DNA of 7,567 bases from an uncultured Aliarcobacter sp. GTDB taxonomy: Bacteria; Campylobacterota; Campylobacteria; Campylobacterales; Arcobacteraceae. Within the stretch, counting starts at the first letter, position 1, and each line of letters opens with the position of its first letter. Shown one piece after another: positions 1 to 5,484 of this stretch. The position numbers and the translations under genes are program-made. The notes below the pieces were generated by a model that ran no database searches, was not told the origin of the DNA, and saw nothing but the letters and a program-made list of their open reading frames with translations. The DNA is taken from the NCBI GenBank assembly GCA_947629065.1, contig CANRCH010000087.1, positions 1-7,567 on the forward strand. The letters are read 5' to 3'.

Positions 1-905
1 AGTTTTCTGGAAATTATGATGATTGGTATATAGCTTCAACAGTTATTGCAAAACAACAACAAGCAGATGTTAGTAAAAAACAAAAAGAGAAAGAGGAATT
101 AGAAAAATTTATTGCAAGATTTAGTGCAAATGCTTCAAAAGCAAAACAAGCAACTTCAAGACAAAAACAACTTGACAAACTTGATATTCAAGCAATTGAA
201 GTTTCAAGCAGACGAGATCCATCTATTATTTTTAGACAAAAAAGAGAAGTTGGAAAAGAGCTTTTAACAGTTAAAAATATATCAAAATCTTATGGAGAGC
301 ATGTTGTATTAAATGATGTTTCATTTAGCCTTGAAAAAGGTGATAAAATTGCATTAATTGGACCAAATGGAGTTGGGAAAACAACACTTTGTGAAATTTT
401 AATGGACAATATTAAAGCTGATACTGGAGAGGTTTTATGGGGTGCAACAATCCAACACTCATATTTCCCACAAAATACAACAGATAGAATAAAAGGTGAT
501 ATGACACTTTATGACTGGTTAAGAAACTTTGATAGAGATGCTGATATTGCAGAGATTAGAAACTGTTTAGGAAGAATGTTATTTAACGGTCAAGAGCAAG
601 AGAAAAAAGTTGATTCTTGTAGTGGGGGTGAAAAACACAGAATGATGCTTTCTAAAATTATGCTAGAGCAAGGAAACTTCCTTGTACTTGATGAACCTAC
701 AAACCACCTTGACCTTGAAGCTATTATTGCTTTAGGTGAAGGTCTTCATCAATATGTTGGATCTGTAATTTGTGTAACACACGATAGAGAGTTACTTGAT
801 GCTTATGCAAATAGAATTATAGAGATTCAAAATGATGGAAGTATAATTGATTTTAAAGGAACTTACGAAGAGTTTATGGAGTATAAAACAAGTTTAAGTG
901 CTTAA
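1..905 (+). CDS. ybiT: ABC-F family ATPase, YbiT-like (3' part, 5' end outside the window)
   Basis: Reading frame open from the left edge (first whole codon at 3) to TAA at 903-905; about 300 residues of a protein that is normally about 530. It begins in the linker between the two ATPase domains, with the phrases FSGNYDDW and RFSANASKAKQATSR, which closely match E. coli YbiT as I remember it. The second ATPase domain has Walker A GPNGVGKTT (360-386), signature CSGGE (618-632; Cys replaces the usual Leu), Walker B plus D-loop LVLDEPTNHLD (681-713, catalytic Glu at 693-695) and the THD switch (777-785). ABC-F proteins have no membrane domain; they bind the ribosomal E site and relieve stalled or poorly initiating complexes. 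The YbiT assignment is by linker and motif resemblance; a role in antibiotic resistance is not indicated. The 3' end overlaps the next frame by 8 bp if that gene uses its GTG at 898. Confidence 0.93.
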   Translation, partial: FSGNYDDWYIASTVIAKQQQADVSKKQKEKEELEKFIARFSANASKAKQATSRQKQLDKLDIQAIEVSSRRDPSIIFRQKREVGKELLTVKNISKSYGEHVVLNDVSFSLEKGDKIALIGPNGVGKTTLCEILMDNIKADTGEVLWGATIQHSYFPQNTTDRIKGDMTLYDWLRNFDRDADIAEIRNCLGRMLFNGQEQEKKVDSCSGGEKHRMMLSKIMLEQGNFLVLDEPTNHLDLEAIIALGEGLHQYVGSVICVTHDRELLDAYANRIIEIQNDGSIIDFKGTYEEFMEYKTSLSA

Positions 906-1944
906 TAGTATAGTAGAAATTTCTGAAATTAAAAATATAAATCAGTATAATTTTATGAAAATAGTTAGTTTAAATATAATATTAGCTAGTGCTTATTTAG
1001 TATTTGGTAGCTTAAGTTTTGCTGCTTCTGTTGAATATGGAAATGTAACAAGTGTTTTATTTGCTCCTGAGGGTATAGCTTTAGCATTTTTTATACTTTT
1101 TGGACCAAGAGTTGCTTTTGGTGTTATTTTGGGACAGATGATTTTATCCTATTATTCTGGACCATCAATTTTAGGTGGTTTGGGAATAGGAATCTTTAAT
1201 GCTTTAGAAGGAATTTTAGGTGGATATTTATTTCATCGTTTAAAATTATCAAAAAGCTTTGATAGACCAAAAGATGTAATTGTTTTTATCTCAATAGTAT
1301 TTTTTATTTTACAACCTATTAGTGCTACTTTTGGTGTTTTAATTTTATTTGCTGTTAGTAGTATTCCAGCCGAAACTTTTGGTTGGTTTGGACAGTTTTG
1401 GTTAGAACACGGTATCCAAAAACCATTAGCTTCATTAGATTTAGTAGCAAATGCATGGATTAGTTGGTGGATAGGAAACTCTTTGGGACAATTGATATTC
1501 GCACCTTTAGTATTAGCTTGGGTTTGTACCCAAAAGAGATTTACTAAACCATCTTTGTTTGATTTGGCAATATTTATTGCTAGTATTATATTTTTTTACT
1601 ATATTTTTCAATTGGATTTGGAAAAAGGTTCAATTTTGATTTTGGTATTTTCATATCCACTTGTTCTTTGGATAGGAAGATTAGGAATTAAATCAATTAC
1701 TACAATGAATCTACTAATTAGTTTGGTGATTGTATATATTGCTTCAACTGGATATGCTTTTATGGAAAATTTAAGTGCATCTGATAGAGTATTTTATGCT
1801 AGTTTAGCTATATCATCTTTATCTTTGAGTTCTTTGTTTATATACTCTTTATTGTCAGAAAGAAATATATTTATCAATCAACTTCAAGAATTAGCAAATA
1901 AAGACCCCTTAACTCAAGCTGATAATAGAAGATATTTTATGTAA
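898..1944 (+). CDS. Upstream piece of the interrupted cyclase: MASE1 membrane sensor
   Basis: This is what would be translated if the TAA at 1942-1944 is obeyed: 348 residues from GTG 898, or 329 from ATG 955. It contains the whole MASE1 membrane region (about eight hydrophobic segments) and ends 14 residues into the GGDEF domain, after KDPLTQADNRRYFM. Without the nucleotide-binding and metal-binding parts it cannot make cyclic di-GMP. A residual role as a membrane sensor is conceivable but nothing in the sequence argues for it. Confidence 0.55.
   Translation: MLNSIVEISEIKNINQYNFMKIVSLNIILASAYLVFGSLSFAASVEYGNVTSVLFAPEGIALAFFILFGPRVAFGVILGQMILSYYSGPSILGGLGIGIFNALEGILGGYLFHRLKLSKSFDRPKDVIVFISIVFFILQPISATFGVLILFAVSSIPAETFGWFGQFWLEHGIQKPLASLDLVANAWISWWIGNSLGQLIFAPLVLAWVCTQKRFTKPSLFDLAIFIASIIFFYYIFQLDLEKGSILILVFSYPLVLWIGRLGIKSITTMNLLISLVIVYIASTGYAFMENLSASDRVFYASLAISSLSLSSLFIYSLLSERNIFINQLQELANKDPLTQADNRRYFM
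1942..1944 (+). other. In-frame nonsense codon (TAA) inside the GGDEF domain
   Basis: TAA stands between ATG (1939-1941) and CAA (1945-1947). The frame before it and after it is identical (898, 1942 and 1954 are all congruent modulo 3). In related GGDEF domains this position, in NRRYFM-x-QAE, is usually occupied by a charged or polar residue such as Glu, Lys or Gln; each of those codons (GAA, AAA, CAA) is one base away from TAA. That the original was one of these is inference. Confidence 0.85.
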
Positions 1945-1953
1945 CAAGCTGAA

Positions 1954-2385
1954 TTGATGATAAAAGTTGCAAATCGTCATAAAGATGATATTGATTTATG
2001 CATGATAGATATTGATTTCTTTAAAAGTATAAATGACAGCTATGGTCATGAAGCTGGTGATATAGTTTTAAAAAAATTTGTAGAAAATAGTAGTCATATT
2101 ATTAGAGAGTATGACTTATTTGGAAGATTTGGTGGAGAAGAGTTTGTAATACTTTTTTCAAGAGCAAATGATAATGTAAGTTCAAAAATCATAGCTAGAA
2201 TGCAAACATATTTTAAAGAAAATCCTATTTTTATAGATGAAGAAATAAAAATAAATCTTACATTTAGTGCAGGAATTGCTAAAATGAAAGAGGGTGAGAG
2301 TCTTAGAAATTTGATAAAAAGAGCAGATATTTCTATGTATGAAGCAAAACAAACTGGGCGAGATACAGTGATTATTTCTAAATAA
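1954..2385 (+). CDS. Downstream piece of the interrupted cyclase: truncated GGDEF domain
   Basis: Open frame after the stop; possible restarts are TTG 1954 or ATG 1957, neither preceded by a recognisable Shine-Dalgarno sequence. The 142-143 residues keep the metal-binding MIDID segment, NDSYGHEAGD, the RxxD inhibitory site, GGEEF and the C-terminal RADISMYEAKQTGRD motif. They lack the first helix with the DxLTxxxNRR motif and all membrane segments. It is more likely a dead remnant than a separate gene. If made, it would be a soluble, N-terminally incomplete GGDEF domain that might bind but probably not synthesise cyclic di-GMP. Confidence 0.45.
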   Translation: MMIKVANRHKDDIDLCMIDIDFFKSINDSYGHEAGDIVLKKFVENSSHIIREYDLFGRFGGEEFVILFSRANDNVSSKIIARMQTYFKENPIFIDEEIKINLTFSAGIAKMKEGESLRNLIKRADISMYEAKQTGRDTVIISK

Positions 2386-2411
2386 AACTAGGAAATAATT
2401 CCCCTAGTTTT
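2384..2411. terminator. Bidirectional intrinsic terminator between convergent genes
   Basis: Perfect 9-bp inverted repeat: AAAACTAGG at 2384-2392 and CCTAGTTTT at 2403-2411, with a 10-base loop. The A run on the left and T run on the right mean a U-tailed hairpin forms in transcripts from either strand. It overlaps the stop codon of the interrupted cyclase (2383-2385) and that of argC (2410-2412), so it most likely ends both transcripts. The stem is short and A+T-rich, so efficiency may be moderate. Confidence 0.75.
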
Positions 2412-3264
2412 ATGCCATTTCTAAACCTTTTTTCTCTTCAAGCCCTAACATTATATTCATACACTGAACAGCAGCCCCACTTGCACCTTTTCCAAGATTA
2501 TCAAGTCTAGAAATCACTACTAAATCTGTTTTATTTTCATAAACTGAAATCTCTAAAGAGTTCGTATTATTGCATTTCATAGGATTTAAGAATCCATTAT
2601 CTAAATACTCATCATTATTTTCAATTACTCTTATTACTAGCATACCTTGTTCAAAATTTCCAACACTTGGTGTAAATATAGGTGCTTCATTTAGTTTTAA
2701 AATATATTTCATTTCAGGTAAATGTTTATGATTTAGTCCTAGTGCATAAGGTCTTTGTCCACCAATAAGTTCAAAATTTCCATTTTTATAATCATTTATC
2801 ATAGAACTTCCACCACCACTAAAACCAGTTATTGAATGGCAAATTAATTTGTGGTTTTTTCTTATAATTTTATTCTCTCTTAATGGTTTCATAGCCAAAA
2901 TAAGCCCACTTGCGTGGCATCCTGGAACACAAACTCTAGTGGAATTTTTGATTTTATCTCTTTGTTTTGATGTTAATTCAGGTATTCCATAAGTCCAGTT
3001 TTTATTTGTTCTATGTGCTGTACTTGCATCAATTACTTTTGTTTTACTATTTTTTATTAATGATACAGACTCTCTTGAAGCATCATCAGGTAAACATAAA
3101 AAAACTAAATCAGCACTATTTAGAAGTTCTTTTCTTTTATTAATATCTTTTTTTTCTTCCTCTTTTATTGTTAGAAGTTCAACATCGTCTCTATTTTCAA
3201 GCATTTCGTGAATTTTTAGACCTGTTGTTCCATGCTGTCCATCTACGAAAATTTTAAATTTCAT
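2410..3264 (-). CDS. argC: N-acetyl-gamma-glutamyl-phosphate reductase, type 2
   Basis: A 284-residue protein that reduces N-acetylglutamyl-5-phosphate to N-acetylglutamate semialdehyde with NADPH, the third step from glutamate towards ornithine and arginine, in the cytoplasm. The N-terminal nucleotide-binding fold starts IFVDGQHGTTGLKI; the GxxGTTG form marks the shorter type-2 ArgC rather than the roughly 335-residue E. coli type. Other matches are FLCLPDDASRE (55-65), VIDASTAHR (77-85), the catalytic-cysteine loop VPGCHASG (Cys116), TGFSGGGSSMI (146-156), HKHLPEM (179-185, with a likely catalytic His) and LDNLGKGASGAAVQ (254-267). ATG at 3264-3262 is preceded by AAGGA at good spacing, which fixes the start. 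It appears monocistronic: convergent with the cyclase, divergent from the transporter gene, with no other arg gene nearby. The usual NPGC at the active site is VPGC here. Confidence 0.93.
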   Translation of the reverse strand: MKFKIFVDGQHGTTGLKIHEMLENRDDVELLTIKEEEKKDINKRKELLNSADLVFLCLPDDASRESVSLIKNSKTKVIDASTAHRTNKNWTYGIPELTSKQRDKIKNSTRVCVPGCHASGLILAMKPLRENKIIRKNHKLICHSITGFSGGGSSMINDYKNGNFELIGGQRPYALGLNHKHLPEMKYILKLNEAPIFTPSVGNFEQGMLVIRVIENNDEYLDNGFLNPMKCNNTNSLEISVYENKTDLVVISRLDNLGKGASGAAVQCMNIMLGLEEKKGLEMA

Positions 3265-3270
3265 ACTATT

Positions 3271-3275
3271 TCCTT
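3271..3275 (-). promoter_or_regulatory. Ribosome binding site of argC
   Basis: On the minus strand AAGGA ends 6 bases before the ATG at 3264-3262. It is one of the best Shine-Dalgarno matches in the window and supports the chosen start. Confidence 0.75.
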
Positions 3276-3297
3276 AAAATTATTATTTTTAAATTTT

Positions 3298-3303
3298 ATC
3301 ATA
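3298..3303 (-). promoter_or_regulatory. Possible -10 element for argC
   Basis: Minus-strand TATGAT lies about 33 bases before the argC start codon and fits a sigma-70 -10 box with a short leader. No clear -35 is visible, which is usual in Campylobacterota promoters. In such A+T-rich sequence chance matches are common, so this is only a candidate. Confidence 0.3.
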
Positions 3304-3343
3304 TTGAGACTTGTTATCTCTTTTTATAAGTTATTTTTAATTA

Positions 3344-3349
3344 TATAAA
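3344..3349 (+). promoter_or_regulatory. Possible -10 element for the transporter transcript
   Basis: TATAAA followed by ATATAG in an A+T-rich run. A start about 8 bases downstream would give a leader of roughly 130 bases ahead of the transporter ATG, containing the repeats and the small ORF. No -35 match is evident. Several neighbouring hexamers would score nearly as well. Confidence 0.3.
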
Positions 3350-3386
3350 ATATAGAATTTCGAAAATTTAATATAGAAAAGAAGAA

Positions 3387-3494
3387 ATGGACTCCCAGCA
3401 GAAAAACTTTAACTTACAAAATCTCTATAAAACTTATTTTAGAGTAACTTACAAAATTAATTCAAATCAAAATCTTGGAAAACGAAATGTCTAA
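3387..3494 (+). CDS. Possible 35-residue upstream ORF overlapping the transporter start
   Basis: ATG GAC TCC CAG CAG opens a 35-codon frame ending at TAA 3492-3494, five bases past the A of the transporter ATG and in another frame. A weak purine-rich AGAAG precedes the ATG. The peptide begins MDSQQKNFNLQNLYKTYF; it is polar, basic and has no family I recognise. The overlap with the next start is what a translationally coupled leader ORF would show. Against it, the 13-bp direct repeat inside is read in two different frames (offset 35), so the repeated unit is not peptide-level. It may simply be a chance ORF. Confidence 0.2.
   Translation: MDSQQKNFNLQNLYKTYFRVTYKINSNQNLGKRNV
3410..3457. repeat. 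13-bp direct repeat flanking a small hairpin upstream of the transporter gene
   Basis: TAACTTACAAAAT occurs exactly at 3410-3422 and 3445-3457, 35 bp start to start. Between the copies is an inverted repeat, CTCTA (3423-3427) and TAGAG (3440-3444), which abuts both. The symmetrical arrangement (repeat, hairpin arm, loop, hairpin arm, repeat) could be an operator for a regulator bound at two sites or a structured leader. Function is unknown. Confidence 0.5.
3477..3482 (+). promoter_or_regulatory. Ribosome binding site that sets the transporter start
   Basis: GGAAAA ends 4 bases before ATG 3487. It lies inside and after the alternative TTG at 3475, which has no Shine-Dalgarno of its own. The ATG at 3487 is therefore preferred to the longer TTG frame. 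Confidence 0.6.
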
Positions 3495-4374
3495 AAGTGT
3501 AAAAGCAGCTTTATTGGCAAATGGCTTAATTGCTATTGCAAAAGGTGGTGCAGCGGTTGTTACAGGAAGTGCATCTATGTTGGCTGAAGCTGTTCATAGT
3601 GTGGCTGATTGTGGAAACCAAGGTTTAGTTTTATTAGGTGAAAGCCAAGCAAAAAGAGGTAAAAGTGAAACTTATGCCTTTGGTCAAGGAAAAGCAAACT
3701 TTTTTTGGTCTTTTGTTGTTGCAGTTGTACTATTTTTACTTGGTGGGCTGTTTTCAATCTATCAAGGTGTTATAAAAATATCAAATCCAGAACCAATTAC
3801 AAATGTATGGCTAATAGTTGCAATTATTGTTTTTTCAATTATTCTTGAAGGAACAGCACTTAGAATTGCATTAAAAGAGAGTAAATCAAACCTTAGAAAT
3901 ATGTTTCAAACTATAAAAAATAGTTCATCTTCACATATTTTGGTAGTTTTAATTGAAGATTCAGGTGCACTATTAGGACTTATGATTTTAGGTATTGGAC
4001 TAATATTTTCACAGTTTGTCCATCCTATTTTTGATGGAATTGCAGCAGTTTTAATTGGAATACTTTTATTGGTTCTATCTTCAATACTTTTTATTGAGTT
4101 AAAAAAACTAATCGTTGGTGAAAGTTTAGATAGAGAAAGCATTAAAAAAATAAAAAGAATAATAAAAGAAGAGTCGCATGTACTACTTCATATAAACTCA
4201 ATTAGAAGTATGTTTATTGGTTCAAATGAGGTTTTATTAGTAATTTCAATGAGTGTTGAAGATGATACTATGGGATATGAAATTGAACAAGATATTAAAG
4301 AGCTTAAATTCTTAATTCAAGAAGAGTTCCCTGATTTAAGACTTGAAATTTTTATAGAGGTTTTTGAGTTTTAA
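3487..4374 (+). CDS. Cation diffusion facilitator family transporter (SLC30A9/ZnT9-like)
   Basis: A 295-residue inner-membrane protein predicted to export divalent metal ions (zinc, iron or similar) by proton antiport. Hydrophobic segments lie near residues 9-26, 32-51, 73-92, 106-123, 152-174 and 182-204, giving the six-span CDF topology. They are followed by a cytoplasmic domain of about 90 residues. The family hallmark SASMLAEAVHSVADCGNQ (28-45) supplies the TM2 metal ligands as HxxxD (His37, Asp41). TM5 reads LIEDSGALLGL (155-165): the conserved Asp158 is there but the HxxxD histidine is not (Val154 at that position), preceded instead by Glu157. This pattern and the later LIVGESLDRE (208-217) resemble the SLC30A9-like branch. 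Substrate cannot be read from sequence. ATG 3487 is chosen over TTG 3475 because GGAAAA precedes it. It lies 75 bp ahead of aroB, so the two may share a transcript. Confidence 0.88.
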   Translation: MSKSVKAALLANGLIAIAKGGAAVVTGSASMLAEAVHSVADCGNQGLVLLGESQAKRGKSETYAFGQGKANFFWSFVVAVVLFLLGGLFSIYQGVIKISNPEPITNVWLIVAIIVFSIILEGTALRIALKESKSNLRNMFQTIKNSSSSHILVVLIEDSGALLGLMILGIGLIFSQFVHPIFDGIAAVLIGILLLVLSSILFIELKKLIVGESLDRESIKKIKRIIKEESHVLLHINSIRSMFIGSNEVLLVISMSVEDDTMGYEIEQDIKELKFLIQEEFPDLRLEIFIEVFEF

Positions 4375-4449
4375 ATCTTACAAAAAGCCTTTTTTTAGCA
4401 AAAATTAGCTAATATCTACATCTATTTAATAAAAAAGAAAGAAATTAAA

Positions 4450-5484
4450 ATGATAGTAGATATTACGCTAAACCCTGAAAATTCTTATAAAATATATATT
4501 GAAAAACTGCAAAACTTAAGTTTTGATAGAAAAGTTCTTGTAGTTACAAATCCTACGGTTGCTGGTTTTCATCTTGAGTATTTAAAATCTGTATTAAAAG
4601 CAAAAGAGTTATATTTTTTTACTATTCCTGATGGTGAAGAGTACAAAAATATGGATACTTTACAAGATATTTTAAACTCTTGTTTTGAATCAAGACTGGA
4701 TAGAAAATCACTTCTTATTGCTTTTGGTGGTGGAGTTATTGGAGATATGACAGGTTTTGCTGCTTCAATTTATCAAAGAGGAATTGATTTTGTGCAAATT
4801 CCTACAACTCTTTTATCTCAAGTTGATGCAAGTGTTGGTGGTAAAACAGGAATAAACAACAAATATGGAAAAAATCTAATTGGTTCTTTTCATCAACCAA
4901 AAGCTGTTTATATAGATTCTAGTTTTTTGAAAACTCTTCCAAAAAGAGAGTTTGGTGCTGGAGTTGCTGAGATTGTAAAAATGGCTGTTTGTTTTGATAA
5001 AGATTTTTTTGCTTGGCTTGAAAACAATGACTTAAATGATGAAAAAAACATAGACCTAGCTATTGAGAAATCAGTCTCTACAAAAGCTTGGGTAGTTTCA
5101 CAAGATGAAAAAGAGCAGGGATTAAGAGCTGCATTAAATTATGGACACACTTTTGGGCATGTAATAGAAAATATTACAAACTACAAAACATATCTTCATG
5201 GTGAAGCTGTAGGTATTGGAATTTGTATGGCAAATGCACTTTCAGTAAAACTTGGAATCATGAGTAAAGATGAAGAAGAAAGAGTAAAAAATTTACTTCA
5301 AAAGTATAATATTCCAACAAGTTTTGAAATAGAAGATGTTGAAGCATTTTATGAACTATTTTTCCTAGATAAAAAATCAAGCAATAATAAAATAAAATTT
5401 ATTCTAGCAGTTGGAATTGGAGATTGTAAAATTAGTGATGAAGTATCAAAAGAGAGCGTAATTGAAATTTTAAAAGGCTTTTAA
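4450..5484 (+). CDS. aroB: 3-dehydroquinate synthase
   Basis: A 344-residue enzyme converting DAHP to 3-dehydroquinate, the second step of the shikimate pathway to aromatic amino acids, in the cytoplasm; needs NAD and a divalent metal. The NAD-binding segment is AFGGGVIGDMTGFAAS (91-106). It is followed by IPTTLLSQVDASVGGKTGIN (117-136) and LIGSFHQPKAVYID (143-156). Metal ligands correspond to Glu174 in GAGVAEIVK, His233 in NYGHTFGHVIE and His250 in LHGEAVG, with the same 17-residue spacing between the two histidines as in the E. coli enzyme. Length is slightly under the usual 350-360. ATG 4450 is preceded by a purine-rich AAGAAAGAAA, a weak ribosome binding site. It is the first gene of a tight cluster with the channel gene (0 bp gap) and the methylthiotransferase gene. 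Confidence 0.95.
   Translation: MIVDITLNPENSYKIYIEKLQNLSFDRKVLVVTNPTVAGFHLEYLKSVLKAKELYFFTIPDGEEYKNMDTLQDILNSCFESRLDRKSLLIAFGGGVIGDMTGFAASIYQRGIDFVQIPTTLLSQVDASVGGKTGINNKYGKNLIGSFHQPKAVYIDSSFLKTLPKREFGAGVAEIVKMAVCFDKDFFAWLENNDLNDEKNIDLAIEKSVSTKAWVVSQDEKEQGLRAALNYGHTFGHVIENITNYKTYLHGEAVGIGICMANALSVKLGIMSKDEEERVKNLLQKYNIPTSFEIEDVEAFYELFFLDKKSSNNKIKFILAVGIGDCKISDEVSKESVIEILKGF
5472..5477 (+). promoter_or_regulatory. Ribosome binding site of the channel gene, inside the end of aroB
   Basis: AAAAGG within the last codons of aroB lies 7 bases before GTG 5485, which directly follows the aroB TAA (TAAGTG junction). This supports GTG as the start and suggests translational coupling. Confidence 0.65.

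Larger units (their letters stand above)
898..2385 (+). pseudogene. MASE1-GGDEF diguanylate cyclase interrupted by one in-frame stop codon
   Basis: One continuous frame of 496 codons broken only by TAA at 1942-1944 (codon 349). Residues about 20-320 form a hydrophobic multi-span MASE1 sensor, with hallmark stretches FAPEGIALAFFILFGPR (55-71) and WWIGNSLGQLIFAPL (190-204). Residues 335 onward form a GGDEF cyclase domain: KDPLTQADNRRYF just before the stop, MIDIDFFKSINDSYGHEAGD after it, an RxxD product-inhibition site (REYD, 403-406), and GGEEF (412-416; 2131-2145). An intact protein would make cyclic di-GMP from two GTP at the inner membrane in response to an unknown signal. The stop splits the catalytic domain, so neither piece should be active alone. 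Start is uncertain: GTG 898 overlaps the ABC-F gene, while ATG 955 (residue 20) lies right before the first hydrophobic helix; neither has a clear ribosome binding site. The lesion looks recent because nothing else has decayed. Programmed readthrough or a sequencing error are alternatives. Confidence 0.82.
3265..3486. other. Divergent intergenic region between argC and the transporter gene
   Basis: This 222-bp stretch should carry the promoters of both flanking genes. It holds a candidate argC -10 (minus strand), a candidate plus-strand -10 TATAAA at 3344-3349, a possible 35-codon ORF beginning at 3387, and a 13-bp direct repeat flanking a small hairpin (3410-3457). No tRNA-like or clear riboswitch fold was recognised by eye. 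Confidence 0.6.

Noticed and set aside
915..924. 10-bp palindrome AGAAATTTCT after the ABC-F gene
   Set aside because: Too short and A+T-rich to distinguish from chance; it has no U tract and leaves no loop for a hairpin.
946..951. A perfect TATAAT just upstream of ATG 955
   Set aside because: A -10 here would place the transcript start at or beyond the ATG, leaving no leader. Such hexamers are expected by chance in this composition.
898..2385. Frameshift as the cause of the broken cyclase, or two independent genes
   Set aside because: The pieces are in the same frame and join seamlessly within one GGDEF domain, so no base has been gained or lost. The second piece lacks a ribosome binding site and the start of its domain.
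3475..3486. TTG at 3475 as the transporter start
   Set aside because: It has no Shine-Dalgarno upstream, and the GGAAAA inside this stretch is correctly spaced for ATG 3487, where family similarity begins.
3575..3757. A 60-codon minus-strand open frame inside the transporter gene
   Set aside because: It lies wholly opposite a well-supported CDF gene, resembles no family, and has the composition expected of a reverse-strand shadow.
3906..4142. A 78-codon minus-strand open frame inside the transporter gene
   Set aside because: Also a shadow of the CDF gene: no recognisable motif, no ribosome binding site, and the sense frame carries conserved residues throughout.
4382..4412. Possible terminator after the transporter gene (AAAAAGCCTTTTT, and TTAGC/GCTAA)
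   Set aside because: The first stem is only A-T pairs around a three-base loop, and the second is 5 bp with no U tract after it. Neither is convincing, and read-through into aroB is plausible.
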